From NCBI GenBank assembly GCA_033297075.1, contig MU858264.1, positions 1 through 59,809 of the forward strand: 59,809 bases of DNA, written 5' to 3'. The translations under genes and the position numbers were made by a program. The stretch is from Rhypophila decipiens. Lineage: Eukaryota; Ascomycota; Sordariomycetes; Sordariales; Naviculisporaceae. Of this stretch, positions 1 to 11,490 are shown one piece after another; positions within the stretch are counted from its first letter, which is position 1; each line of letters opens with the position of its first letter. Below the pieces are notes generated by a model, which did no database searches, was not told the DNA's origin, and saw nothing but the letters and a program-made list of their open reading frames with translations.

Positions 1-1020
1 TACGGCAGAAAGTGGTGGTGGGGTAAGTGGGTTAATCGATAAGCCATGACGCGATAAGCCCCACATTGCCGAGCCGGCCAGCCGCCAGCCACTTGCCGTC
101 ACTCTTACTCTACCTTTATTAAATACTTTATATATTAAAATTCAGACTAAACCTTAGATTTATAACCTCCTCCTTAGACTAGTATACTAGGGTTAAATAG
201 CTTTATATTGTACATTTTCTCGCTTTAATTGCACAGCTATAATAATACTCTTGTAAACTTACCTTTAAGGGCCTTGGACTCGACGCCCAATCGCCTGTTC
301 AGGCTGCCGCGACGGTTGTTAGGTAATCCCTCCTAATAGCATTCCTTTCTTCCTAATTACCGTGGCCGAAGTCCCATCACTCAGATAGAGTGCCCGGGTT
401 GGGTGGGTGGTTGCACTGCATTGTATTCGATAAAACCACCCTCCCCCAAGCGGACCAATACCCCATGGGGTGAGGACTGAGATAGGCTGGAAGTTTTCAA
501 GTCACCGAGTCCCTTATGAATTTAGGCCCAATTTCTGACCACCCTCCCTCAAAGGAATTCCCAAGTCCAACTGAACTGCATGTGGAGTAGTGTACCAAAC
601 GTCGATCACAACTATTCAGGCCTCACGAGCCAGCACTAATATGAGAATGATTCTGTGGTAAATAGTCAACCTGCGCTACCCAAGATGGGGGCCTGCTTGT
701 AGCTTTGATGCGCTCACTGATTGTCTGGTACCTGAGAGGTTTTCATTTTCAATGCGGCTTGTATGCGTAGTTCGACACCAAACAAGGGGTGAGCATGTTC
801 TGTACTTATCAGGCTTCTATCCTTTCTTCAAGGTATCTATCGTAGATTCACTATTTCCAGTGGAATGCTGTATCTACCCAATGGTACTTGGTGTAACTCA
901 GCTTTATACACATAGTCTCCATATTACTTTGGAGCGTGCAACCTTTATCCTGAGATCACCTTCACCGGCTTGAGCTCATCGCCACCCTGGCAATGAGAGC
1001 AGACACGCAAGCATCACAAG
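1..1020. other. AT-rich gene-free flank
   Basis: No convincing gene. Bases 110-260 are strongly AT-rich with many TA steps, which would fit a decayed, RIP-mutated repeat, but no ends, repeats or coding remnants can be recognised. The 73-codon open frame at 752-973 has no recognisable domain. The last few hundred bases probably hold the promoter of the NB-TPR gene that begins at 1021. Confidence 0.4.
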
Positions 1021-4000
1021 ATGGCCAGCAACCCAGTTTCACACGCCATTCTGGGCGTCCTGAACAGCTTTCGAGGCGTTTTTGCCCATTTCCCAGAGCG
1101 AGAAGTCATTCTAGGCATTACCGATGACGTGAAGGCGAGGCAATGGATTGAGTCGTCTCCAAGCTGGCCATCGGTCAGCCCCTCTTTGCTTTTGCGTATT
1201 GACGGCATGGTGAAGACGTGCGAAGGCTTCATCGCTGTCGTGCAAATGTCACGGGTCATCCCTGACAAAGAGGCGGCGAACTGGCCAGCTCTTGTGCTCG
1301 GTAGCCTTTCCCTTTGTGTGCGTGTAAGTTTGCAATGTCTTCTCTCCATGTCCACAACTGATCGACTGCCAGGAACTTCTTCCAATGGGTGACTCGGGCA
1401 GGAATCCCTTCCTCCCTCTGGTTGAAGAGCTCACAACCAACACATCTCTGCCCCTTTCACCGCTCAAGCGGCCGTGCAACAACAGTAATGTCCCTTTCGC
1501 AGACTCATTGATTCAGCTTTTCGCTGAACTAGCGCTGAGCCTACGGAAACTTGCGGTATTTATGGTCGAGAACCCGACAGGTCTGTTGCTTCAAACTTGG
1601 TTGTGTTGAATGGTGCCCAGTACCAAGCGGGTTTTAACAACACTGCCGTCGCAGAACATCGGAAAAAGACGGCAACTGGAAAGTTCATCCAACTCAGCAA
1701 CGAGAACCAAGCCGCTGTTCAGCGACTGAGAGCTTGGTGCGAGAGAGTCAAGGACTGCACTGTGTCTGGTGATACGGACAGTCAACCTCCTGTTGCGCCT
1801 CCCCCATATCAAGCAGCAGCAACCGAAGCCAGCACCCGGACTTACCATTCAATGCCTGTTCACTTCAGCAGACACTTCCATGGAAGAGAAGGCTATTTTA
1901 CCATGATCAGCAACACATTCGCCACTTCTCCTGCACGACCCGCCTTGGTCTCGCTGTACGGTCTGCCAGGCATTGGGAAGACGCAGCTGGCGATGCGGTA
2001 CTGCAAGTCTCGGCTCTCTGACTACAACATCATCATATGGACCGAAACAGACACCGCCATGAAAATTCAGGAGTCCTTGTCCCAACACGCCGTGAACCTC
2101 AAATTGCAGGGGGCAGAGTTACGCGGAGACAGTGCGCTGAACTGCCGTATCCTACTGGAATGGCTCGAGGGAGCGAGTAGGTGGTCTACCTCCAAAACTT
2201 TCTCGTTTGAGCTGTTGCTGACAGCAGACACCACTGCAAGACGAAAGCTGGCTTCTCATCTATGACAACCTTGACGACGTGGATATCCTTCGGCGGTTCT
2301 GGCCTGGGGGAGGCAAGGGCCACATCATTGTCACGAGCCGCAATCCTTACACTGCCAGTTTCCGTGCCTGCGCCAGCATTTCCGTCATGCCCTTAAACAT
2401 GGAGGAATCAGTCAGCCTCTTCTACGACGAAGTCGGCGGCGGGTCACCGTGCCCCAAAGAGAAGCGGAATCCGAGCATCGAAAAGTTGCTGGAGGAGTGG
2501 AAGGGGGTCCCGCTGGCCATCAACCAGATGAGCAGCTTCATCGCTCGGGTCCACATGGATCTGGACAAGTTCGTCAGGCTCTACTCCAAGAACGCACCCC
2601 GGCTCTTGGAAAAGGCCAATCTCTACGAAGAGTATCCCCACAGCGTGGCGACCGCCTTCGCGACCGAACAGCTGCAGCCGGACGCAAAGGCTATCATGCA
2701 TGCCATGTGTTTCTTTGACCCGGATCGGATACCGTGCGAAGTAATACAATCCAGTTTCGATCTGGAGGAAATGGAAGACGAAGGATTCAACTCTATAATG
2801 TGCGAGATGGAGTATGTGATCGTCATCGTTTCCCCCCTTTTCAATGAAATTTGTCCTCGCGATTTAGACACTGACCATCAACAAAACACTCTGTGCAGTT
2901 ATCTAGACAGTCTGGAGACACTTATCAAGATGTCATTGCTTACCAAGTTTGAGGATGACATGAGCATTCACCGCCTGGTACAGGACGTGGTCTACCTTTT
3001 CATGTCCAAGCAAGACCGTCAAAACGCCTTTGACGCCGTTCTTACAGTTCTCAGACATAGTTTCCCCAGAGGGGCCGGGGGCCAGATGTGGAAGGAATGG
3101 CACAAATGCGAAAGATATCTACCACATGTCGTCTATCTCTGTGGCCGCTTCGAGAAAGACTTTAAAGGGCAGAAGTCAATGGAACTAACGAGCTTGGTGA
3201 GCTGCGTGACATGGTGAGTCTTGCTGAGGATTTAGTTTCGCTCCTTTAACCCTTTCATATCGGCTTCTTACTCGTCATTCACGAACATCAGACTGACCCA
3301 ATCTGTGGATGAATAACCAGGTACCTCTTCGAGCGTGGCAAGTTCGACGACATCGGTCCGTTGGTGAATCTCGGCCTAGCAGCATCTCCAGACGAAGATA
3401 ATTTAGTGACTGCCGAAATCGTCTGGCCCCTGGCTGGCACACTATTCGAGAATAACCGCGTGGCAGAGGCCTTGCCGCTGTTATTAAAGTCTCTCAGGAT
3501 CCGTGAGGCGCTCCTACCTCCAAATGACCCGGTTCTCGGCATCACCTACTACTCAATTGGTATCTTTTACATGGAAGATAACCAACTGGACAAGTCGCTT
3601 GAGTACAATCTCAAGGCTCTTGAAGTCGGACAGAAGTGCGGCGACCCTGACGAGGGGCCTTTGGCATTTACCTACGGAAATCTGGGCCTGATCTATCGAC
3701 GCATGGGCAACCTCGAAAGGGCGTCCGAGTGTATGGAGAAGGGCGAAGAGCTGTGGCGACAGAGTTATGGAACGGACTCGGATCGATATGCCATGTAAGT
3801 GATGCAAGAAGAAAAAGAGTTCAACACATCCGTCCTTCCAAAGTACCTCGATATCTTTTGTGGAAAGCACACTGCTGATCATACAATCTCCGCCGTTCAG
3901 ATGCATGTACTACCTGGGAAACCTCCGGCTCGACCAGGGACGGATCGATGAAGCACGGCAGTGTCTCCAAACGTCGTTTAATATATACTGCAAGATTCTG

Positions 4001-4387
4001 CCCCACAACTTCAAGACAGGCCTCTGCTGGCACAAGATGGCGACCTTCTTTAAGCGTGATGGCGACTTTGAGAATGCCGAGTAAGTAGCGAGTTTACATT
4101 TGGTGTCAGGTGTTGATAGAACGAGAGGAATGCTGATGAACGGGCTGATTAGATTATATGCTCGAAAGGCGCTTTCCATATTCGAAAAGTGCTTTGATCC
4201 AGAGCCGAGACGCGCTCGCTCTACGTATTGGTTGTCGGAGGTGCTGAGGGATGGCGGTCGTATCCTTGAGGCGGACAAAGTACGACAACAGGCTGAGGAG
4301 CTGAGGAGGAGTATTAAAACCCTGCCATATGAGCAAGAGTCGACTCCTGAGGCATTTGAGAGGCTCGTCCCCTATTTCCTGCGTTAG
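1021..4387 (+). pseudogene. STAND NB-ARC/TPR receptor (NLR-like), one apparent frameshift
   Basis: NLR-like STAND ATPase of the kind fungi use in non-self recognition. Exons by splice motifs and frame: 1021-1323, 1373-2176, 2241-2811, 2899-3213, 3321-3794, 3901-4080, 4153-4387. An N-terminal domain of about 280 residues that I do not recognise is followed by an NB-ARC module: Walker A GLPGIGKT (1960-1983), Walker B-like WLLIYDNLDD (just after 2246), a HIIVTSRN sensor strand and a GVPLAI motif in place of plant GLPL. The last 350 residues are TPR-like helices (YLFERGKFDDI, YYLGNLRLDQGRIDEA). Within exon 2 the frame breaks at about 1573-1576: ..MVENP continues as DRSVASNLVVLNG only if one base is added after a CC run. 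With that base the exons total 961 codons, stop included, and everything else is intact. This could be an assembly indel or a recent null allele. It lies upstream of a HET gene on the same strand. Confidence 0.8.
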
Positions 4388-4737
4388 TTTGGGCCCCTTG
4401 TTAAATATTGGCAATTGCAGGTTGACTATTTACCTACCGCGTAAAAGTGTGCTTTGACAGTGGAGTAGGTGTCATCAGTAATCCCTTCACAATGATAAGC
4501 AAAAGCAAAGTGGGCTGGCGGGTGGAGTTGTCTGTTGAGAATATGGATGCCTAAAGGACCCAAGAAAAGCTCGCAGGAGGCCATGTGGGGGGTTAAGCAG
4601 ACGCTTGAGACACATTAAAGGGGCGGGATGGATACCGTATACTATGTCAAGATGATGATATTATTATTATTTAAAGACCCGAGGGATTCCTCGTATATGG
4701 ATGGAAAGAGTAAAAAACGCCGTTCGTCCCCAATATC
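4388..4737 (+). other. Intergenic spacer between NB-TPR and HET genes
   Basis: About 350 bases with no gene. It must hold the 3' end of the receptor gene and the promoter of the HET gene. A TTATTATTATT stretch lies near 4660-4670. No other signal was recognised. Confidence 0.4.
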
Positions 4738-7026
4738 ATGTCCCGCCCCGAATACACCTACCGCCATCTGCGCCCATCGTCCGACGAGATCCGCCTGCTC
4801 CGGATTGCCCGTGACCAAGATGAACTGGAACTACAAACTATTACGCTAGATAGTGCACCGCAGTACATTGCTCTTTCGTATACATGGGGACCGGCCGAGG
4901 ATGAAGACGGGTTAACAGCGTCTACTCCCAAGCACAAACTACTCATAAAAACCAAGTCGGGAGCCTCATATTACCTCGAGGTCTTGGACAACTTGTATCA
5001 AGGACTAGCGGAAATAAGACGCCGCATGGACACTCAATCCGCTGATTTCGGTGCTAAATCACAGGAGGAGCTCTATGTCTGGGCCGACGCCATCTGCATC
5101 AACCAGCGTGATACCGACGAGGTAAACCAACAAGTCAACATGATGGACCGCATCTACTCCCAGGCATCCAAGGTTGTCGTCTGGCTGGGGGCTGATACTC
5201 GCGGGGAAATGCCGCGGGTCGACAAGGCCTTAAAGGCGCTATCCAAGATGCGACGGATCATCACCGACGAGAGGCTAACCCCCGGGTCAGCATGGAGAGA
5301 AAGTACCGGCATACCAGACACGGACATGGCGGATCTTCTCACCATTGTCGGTCTCCCGCCGTTGGACCACAGCGTGGAATGGTCCGTCATACTCGGTCTC
5401 TTCAATCGCACGTGGTTCCGGCGACTCTGGGTTGTCCAGGAGATTGCGCTCGCGTCAAAGATCGAGGTGTGGTGCGGCGGCGCAACGTTTTCGTGGAGGG
5501 CCATCGAACGTGTGACGGAGTTGCTGAAATGGGACCTCGAGGCCAAGATCATCGCCGCCGACAAGACTCGCGCCGATCATAGCTTTTATTCTCTGCCCAG
5601 TCGATCGGCTAGCATCCTGACCAGTATTCGGAAATGGGCCATCAGTTCGCGGGTGCCAAGCTCGCTCTTCGGGACGTATAAACTCATCTCCGGGAGAGAC
5701 AAGTATCATTCGTCCTTTGCGTTCGCTGTGCTGGGGGCGCTCTTTCCGTATGAGGCGACAGATCCGCGAGACAAGGTCTTTGGTGCTCTTGGGCTAGTCC
5801 GTAAGCTTTCGGCGGATTTGGCGACCTCTCCCCTGGGTGATGCCGACTACTCGTTGACAGCGGGTGAGGTGTATACCGCGGCAACTAAGCAGATCATTGC
5901 TAGTACTGGCTGGCTGGGCATGCTTTCGTTGGTCAAGGTGCCCAAAGAACGGCGCCACGAGCTGCAACACTTGCCGTCTTGGGTGCCTACCCTCACCTGG
6001 AACAGCGTCCCAACCTTGAGTCTCAGAGGCGATCATAGTTTCAACGCCGCCGGCCGTTTCAGAGCGGATTTGACAAGACAATCCCCCGGTTCTCGTCCTT
6101 CGATCCAATTCAGCAGAGCAGCCGCTGCAAATATCGACGCGATTGGCTTCCCGGCCCGAAGAATTGCAATTGTCCACCGGAAGAGCGAACCGCTCCAGGA
6201 CTTCATGTGCCAAAAGGCCACCTTTGAGGTTGGCGTCGACCTCCTTTTGGACCTTGCTCCAAGTCAGGGAATCTACCCGACAACAGGAGAACCCGTCATT
6301 GACGCCTTCTGGAAGACCATGATGGCCGGCCGGCGCAGATTCACGAGGAAACAGCACGGGAACAATGCGACAGATTCGTCTGTAGCCCGGGAGCAGTTCC
6401 TCAGATTCTGGCTGTATTCACACCTGTTATTGGCCCTTGTTGAGTGGGGCAACAAGGACATGAGGGTGAAGCGCGCTGCTGTCCTGGACGTGAAAGAGTT
6501 TCCATTGGCCGTGCCTGATAGGCTGGGGTACATGGAGAGACTTATCGACCCGGCGCAGACACAGCGGTTCCAGCCCTCCGAGGGTCCTCTGAACATACCT
6601 GGCCATGAGGAGGTACTCGCCACCATCTCGAAATCACAACAGCCCCGGGATTACCACGGATGGCTTGATTTCGCAAGAGAGCAGATGGTTGCTTTTTCGT
6701 TTCCTGCTGTTGGTAATCGGGTCATGTTTAGCACCAAGAGACCTCCTCCACAAACAGGAGAGAGCAGCGGGCGAGCTGAAAATAACATTTCTTACCTAGG
6801 TCTAGGCCACGAAGAGATGCGAGAGGGTGACGAGGTTTGGATTTCGCCCCGTGGGCCCGTCCCTTTGCTTTTGCGCCCTTTGCTGCATGAGGCTGGGGGT
6901 GTACGGAGGGGATATTATAGTCTTATTGGGGAGTGCTATCTCCATGGGGCCATGTATGGGGAGGCTGTTGAGCGACTTGAAGAGGATCAAGGCCATGATT
7001 TGTGGGAGACGGTTTGGCTTGAGTGA
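4738..7026 (+). CDS. HET-domain protein
   Basis: Intronless 762-residue protein of the heterokaryon-incompatibility family. HET domains trigger growth arrest or cell death when a partner senses non-self; many are NADase-like TIR relatives. The HET signature is complete: YIALSYTWGPAE at about residues 43-54, then YVWADAICINQRD and NQQVNMMDRIYSQASKVVVWLG, followed by LFNRTWFRRLWVVQEIALAS. The C-terminus ends in the usual short module RGYYSLIGECYLHGAMYGE, common to this long HET subclass. No membrane segment or repeat domain is fused. It starts 350 bases after the NB-TPR receptor on the same strand. Co-localised NLR and HET genes act together in some fungal incompatibility systems, but partnership here is inference. 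The start is the first ATG in frame and lies just before a conserved N-terminal segment. Confidence 0.93.
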   Translation: MSRPEYTYRHLRPSSDEIRLLRIARDQDELELQTITLDSAPQYIALSYTWGPAEDEDGLTASTPKHKLLIKTKSGASYYLEVLDNLYQGLAEIRRRMDTQSADFGAKSQEELYVWADAICINQRDTDEVNQQVNMMDRIYSQASKVVVWLGADTRGEMPRVDKALKALSKMRRIITDERLTPGSAWRESTGIPDTDMADLLTIVGLPPLDHSVEWSVILGLFNRTWFRRLWVVQEIALASKIEVWCGGATFSWRAIERVTELLKWDLEAKIIAADKTRADHSFYSLPSRSASILTSIRKWAISSRVPSSLFGTYKLISGRDKYHSSFAFAVLGALFPYEATDPRDKVFGALGLVRKLSADLATSPLGDADYSLTAGEVYTAATKQIIASTGWLGMLSLVKVPKERRHELQHLPSWVPTLTWNSVPTLSLRGDHSFNAAGRFRADLTRQSPGSRPSIQFSRAAAANIDAIGFPARRIAIVHRKSEPLQDFMCQKATFEVGVDLLLDLAPSQGIYPTTGEPVIDAFWKTMMAGRRRFTRKQHGNNATDSSVAREQFLRFWLYSHLLLALVEWGNKDMRVKRAAVLDVKEFPLAVPDRLGYMERLIDPAQTQRFQPSEGPLNIPGHEEVLATISKSQQPRDYHGWLDFAREQMVAFSFPAVGNRVMFSTKRPPPQTGESSGRAENNISYLGLGHEEMREGDEVWISPRGPVPLLLRPLLHEAGGVRRGYYSLIGECYLHGAMYGEAVERLEEDQGHDLWETVWLE

Positions 7027-8359
7027 TGGGACCTGAAAAGTACCCAACTTGCCAAAGTGTACCAGATTGGAATTTGGTGTCTCGCCGTCTTCTTTCCAAA
7101 GATTAACAGAGCAGAACGGGAAATATCCAAGGTTCATAGTGGGAAATGAGCGCTTGCTTTACTGATTTGGTCATGCTCGATAGTTATGAAATTGGACCGT
7201 CATAATGACAAAGTTGAAGAGGCTAAGACTTTATGCAACAGGGCCGAGTTTACACGCCGGAGATAAGGGAATTCCCCTACAGCTAATAACACCATTCTCA
7301 GAGCGAAGAAGGGACTGTGTAAAAGGTCAAGTTCAAGTTCATGTTTTTGTTGGTACGGCGTATTGTCAGAATAGGAGAATCAAAGAAATCGTAGGTCTAA
7401 CTACCGTTGCCGTTTGAGGGCCATAGTATCCGTGATCGGTGATCTATTGTATTCCATGAGTTCTAACTAACAAAGTAAACAGGAAGCCGTTGTAGCCGGA
7501 TTGACGACGAAGTCAGGAAAACTCTGCTAGCCAGTAGTGGATCCGTTACGGAGCTGCCAAGGCCAGTCCCTTCGGAATCGGATCATTCGCCGGCCAGTCG
7601 TTCCACCATAGATCAGAACCCTATAAGCAGATTAACGACTCCTGATTTGTTGTCGAGGACGTAGATTAATGGTATTAGGAACCTCTTACTTACAACATTT
7701 CCAGGTATAATGTCAAAAGCGTGAACTGCTAGTCACGGCCGTGACCACACAGCCTTGTGAACATGGTCTTTGTCCAACGGAAGAAATAAGCCACCGTCGT
7801 CAACCTTCTCGCAAGAAGGATCGTAAATCCGGATGTGGAAGCCCCGCATCCGAGGTCTATCGATACTTGGTAGTATTGCAGGGGACATGGGAAAGACATG
7901 TGGAATCCATCCCAATCCCAGCAAAGGTGAACAAGGAGTGAGGGAACCAGGGAGGGGGGAAATCAGGGGTAATATATTGACCGACAGAACAAGCTTTGGA
8001 CAAGCTTTGCCCAAAGTCCGACCCTTACATGTACTTACCCATTGACATAGGTATGCGTTCCCGAGTATCCGTATCGCAAGGAATCCGAACGAGAAAATGG
8101 TCTAAGCACTGAGACTAGGAAAACCCGGCCCGCCCCGCGCCCCACTAAGGATTTGGACCTGTGGGTAATTTACAGGCCTAATGGCCGGTAAGTTATAGGA
8201 AGGTAGTTAAATAATTGAGGGAAGGTGATAGTGGACGAGGCTTCAACGAAGGATCTCGACTCCACGTATCACACGTGAGAGAGTTCAGCTCATACTCATG
8301 TGGATAAGGAGTTTGGAATGACGGTCAAGATATCGTCCTCCTGTCTTCAAGAATCCGTG
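7027..8359. other. Intergenic region, no gene recognised
   Basis: About 1.3 kb with only short open frames (at most 93 codons) lacking family features, splice logic or signal peptides. No tRNA, repeat or transposon ends were seen. Confidence 0.4.
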
Positions 8360-8367
8360 TATAAATG
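8360..8367 (+). promoter_or_regulatory. TATA box of the secreted Cys-rich gene
   Basis: TATAAATG lies about 115 bases upstream of the ATG at 8477, a normal distance for filamentous fungi. It suggests the broken gene kept a core promoter. Confidence 0.45.
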
Positions 8368-8476
8368 GGGGACTCGTTCGTCGCCTTGATAAGTATGTGA
8401 TATGTGCCAGTTCTCCCTACAGCAAGACATTTACTGGCAACATTTCACTCCTCCAATCGAGACCTACCTTTTCACC

Positions 8477-9430
8477 ATGATAATCATCAACCCAGCTCTC
8501 ACCGTTCTTCTCTCGGTGGCCAGTCTGGTAATTACCCCCTAGATACTTGCTCCTGGCCCTCTCCCTCCAGCCCCAGCTGCCTGTCTTTATGACTAACCAA
8601 GCATCTACCTCACCGCGACGTAGGCAACCGCTCATCCCGGATCTCACGATCCCCGCGGTATTGCAGCAGCCGAAGCAGCCCAGAAGGCAGGCGAGATGTC
8701 CTTCGTCGGGCAGATCGAACCCGGCGGGCCAACGTCACCCTCTACGGCGACGCCAAGTCCGTCTACGAGCAGATCCTGGAGCTGAATCCCAACTATGACC
8801 CGACTGTGTTCCCCGAGTACCGCCAGCGCAGCGGAAAGTTTCGGCAAATGCTGGCAGAGCTCCAATCATCATCCAACGGAACCGGCCTAGTTGAGCGCTC
8901 TAGTACTCAACCCCTGTCCAAGCGTGATGCTGTATGTCTAACCTATGTCAGCAACGATCTGGGGATGTAGCCAATTAATTTACCTACCCTGTGGGTAAAA
9001 TACAACAATAGTTCATCTGCGACGTAGGTGGTGACTGGCCGGGTGTCTCCCAGCCACACTATGCTTGTGCAGAAGGGTGGGACTACCTCGTCAGACTGAA
9101 CGGCTACTGCGGCGCCCCTAAAGGCTGGGGTGGTTGCTCCCGCGTCAGCTGCTCCAACAACTGCGGTCAGTTTCTTTGTAACGATGTGATTTGTTGTTTC
9201 CAATAGTTCCTTTTTTTTCGTTCGGTTTCTCTAACCTCTCCTCTGCAACAACATAGAATCCATTCCCCATCAGCGTATGGTGCGGCAACATCGCGGGTGA
9301 TACCTGGGACATTTATGTGCGTTGTGAGAGGATCTGGGGGTCCGACGGTATCGTCGCCACCGCCTACGGTCAGGTCTTCCGTACCCAGTCACCGGGCTGG
9401 AACTCGCTTCTCGAAAGTCAGAGATGCTAA
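8477..9430 (+). pseudogene. Secreted cysteine-rich protein, two frameshifts
   Basis: Starts with a hydrophobic signal-like peptide (MIIINPALTVLLSVASL, 8477-8527) and a GTAATT donor at 8528; the acceptor is unclear (8570, 8576 or 8623). Coding continues in three frames: 8625-8656 (IPDLTIPA), 8657-8733 (GIAAAEAAQKAGEMSFVG) and 8734-8931 (VTLYGDAKSVYEQILELN to SKRDA). Each junction needs one added base, beside GG at 8657 and AC at 8732-8733. Downstream two good introns (8932-9011 and 9186-9256) join exons encoding a cysteine-rich C-terminus (GYCGAP, SCSNNCGQFLCND, SVWCGNIAG) ending at 9428-9430. The KR before DA could be a Kex2-type site releasing the cysteine-rich part. I do not recognise a named family. 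The intact splice sites and promoter alongside two one-base losses fit either sequencing indels or a very young pseudogene. Confidence 0.6.
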
Positions 9431-10042
9431 GCAGCTGTAGTGCTCTTATCCTCTTATGTCACATCTGATTCTGGCTTGTTGGCTTAGGTTGTGGTGTTCA
9501 CGTACCTTGTGTAGTTGGTAGTGTTGATGCGCTCAGTACTTGGGTATTATAACTTGACACGGGAGACACAGTGACCTTGAGGTCAGGAGAGGTTGGATAA
9601 TGTGTGGTTCTAATGATGTTACAGAAGGACGCGTAGTTTGTTCGTTTGAGATCTTTTTTTGAACTTCGCTTCGATCCTAACATGGACTGCCACCTGCAGA
9701 CAGCGCTTATTTGGTGTTTTGTTTTCTTTGCCCCATTTGATTGGGTGTGATAGTTACGGTATTCAAATAAAATCATGAATACCAACGAACCTGGCCATCA
9801 TTCCCCCACTAACAGGCACGAGTTTCCTCCGGTTCCTCCCATCGTCCAACTGTACTTAGTTCGAGCACATCACGTCTGCCCTACGTCATCTTTACGCAAT
9901 GATTGCGAAAGATGCTGCTCCTTGAACTTCATTATGATAATGCCATTTTCTTGGCCCCCCCGGCCAGTCTCATCTCAATACTTTCATTTCTCGATGCCGG
10001 CTTCCCCTGGCGTATGGCTCAGGCTGCCTGCCGCTGCTCAAC
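9431..10042. other. Intergenic region, no gene recognised
   Basis: Nothing supported. It presumably contains the 3' end of the preceding gene and the promoter of the rhodopsin-like gene; short open frames on both strands carry no family features. Confidence 0.4.
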
Positions 10043-11460
10043 ATGAATCCGCGCGGGATCGAGGCCTTCGTCCTCATGGCTGTTGGCATAGTATTTGTTG
10101 TCTTGAGGATATTTGCGAGGATAAAGTTGGTTGGGTTCAAAAAATTGCAAGCAGATGATTATCTCATGGTTCTTGCTGGGGTGAGCATGCATGCACTTCA
10201 AGTTGTTCCTACCTCGAGCTCTCTAGTGCTATCTCAACATCAAATGCGAACAACCGTCTGACATATCCTGTGTTTTACAGGCGGTGTATGTAGCAAGCAC
10301 CGCGCTCGCCTATCTAACGGCGGTTGCTTGGGAGGGTCTGGCCAACCACGGTCTCACGCAAGAACAGCGGCGCTCGCTCGATCCAAAGAGCCAAGAGTAC
10401 CGATACAGAGTCAACGGCTCCAAAGGGCATCTCGCCGGGTGGCAGGCATATGTCTTTTGTTTGTGGGCTATAAAGACTGCCTGGTTTGTTTTCTACCAAC
10501 GGCTCCTGGTAGGTTCAATGGAAGAAATGGACCTGAGCGGCAGGAGCTGACCAACCAACAGGGGATACTTCTGTCGCGGCGGCGTGTCTGCTGCGGCTAC
10601 TTCGTCTTGGCAGCCACTTACATGGCTGTCGTGCTGACTCTTCTCCTCAGCTGCCATCCGCTGGATAAATATTGGCAGATATATCCTGACCCTGGACGTA
10701 AGTCTCTTAGATGAGGTCATGCGTGAGCTGATGTTCAGGGTCCAAAAAGATTATGGTGCTGACATTCAGGGTTTTCCATTTCTGATAAATTAGCATCCTG
10801 TCTACTAGTAACGTCAAAGGTTAACATCATCACCACTCTCGTTCTCAACGGCATAACAGACGTGTATATCATGGCCATTCCAATTCCGATGATCCTGAGG
10901 GGCCTTTTCAGTCGAATCAAGAAGATCGGTCTTGTTCTGCTATTTTCGGGTGGCATCTATGTAACCACGGCTGGGGTTGTTCGCGGTGTTCTGATGATGG
11001 GGGTACGTCTACTCCCAAGGCACATATCCCTAATAGCCGTCCAACATGAAGAAGTGCTAACGCTAGTGTACCACCCAACTTGAAGCACCCGGATGAAGCG
11101 GGGCAACTGTCCGGCACGTGGGCATTGCGTGAGCTCTCTGTCGCCATGGTCATGTCCAATATTCCCTTCCTGGTGCCTCTCGTGCGCCGATTGTGGTTCG
11201 GACCGGTAAAGGAGTCATCTAAAGGCCGTCCGCCCGAGGCGAATGGCGCATATAGGAGGACTACCAACAATATACCTGCGCCAACAGGGGCCGAACGCAA
11301 GAGGACCTCCATGGCCGGACCGCCTGTGGACGTGGACATTGACGACAGCGATTTCGATCCACGCGACGAACAAGTCGAGGTGGCTCGTTCGCTAGATCAT
11401 GATGACTGGGACCGAGAGGGAGGAAGGAGCCTGGGGGCTACTAGTACATGGCGGCCATAA
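10043..11460 (+). CDS. Rhodopsin-like 7-TM integral membrane protein
   Basis: Fungal 'rhodopsin domain' (Pth11/SAT4-like) membrane protein of 361 residues, predicted in the plasma membrane; ligands of this family are mostly unknown. Exons 10043-10180, 10281-10508, 10562-10697, 10794-11002, 11086-11460, all frame-consistent. Hydrophobic helices include AFVLMAVGIVFVVLRIFARI, the VYVASTALAYL segment, YVFCLWAIKTAWFVFYQRLL, the YFVLAATYMAVVLTLLLSC segment, LVLNGITDVYIMAIPIPMI and VAMVMSNIPFLVPLVRRLW. Family hallmarks are ARIKLVGFKKLQADDYLM after helix 1, LLSCHPLDKYWQ, NGITDVY and GTWALRE. The last intron uses an AAG acceptor at 11085 because TAG at 11066 is only a few bases from the GCTAAC branch site and breaks the frame. 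The tail is polar and acidic. It ends 31 bases from the convergent sulfotransferase-like gene. Confidence 0.85.
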
Positions 11461-11490
11461 AAAGGAACAAGAGGACCGGGGGACCACCCA

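Noticed and set aside
1550..1610. Explaining the receptor frame break by an intron
   Set aside because: Available GT-AG pairs give introns of about 25 bases or less, and the joined sequence loses conserved residues; a one-base loss fits better.
2812..2898. In-frame coding reading through the NB-TPR intron
   Set aside because: The 87-base segment begins GTATGT and ends TGCAG and is a multiple of three; its hydrophobic read-through residues do not fit NB-TPR proteins, so it is treated as intron.
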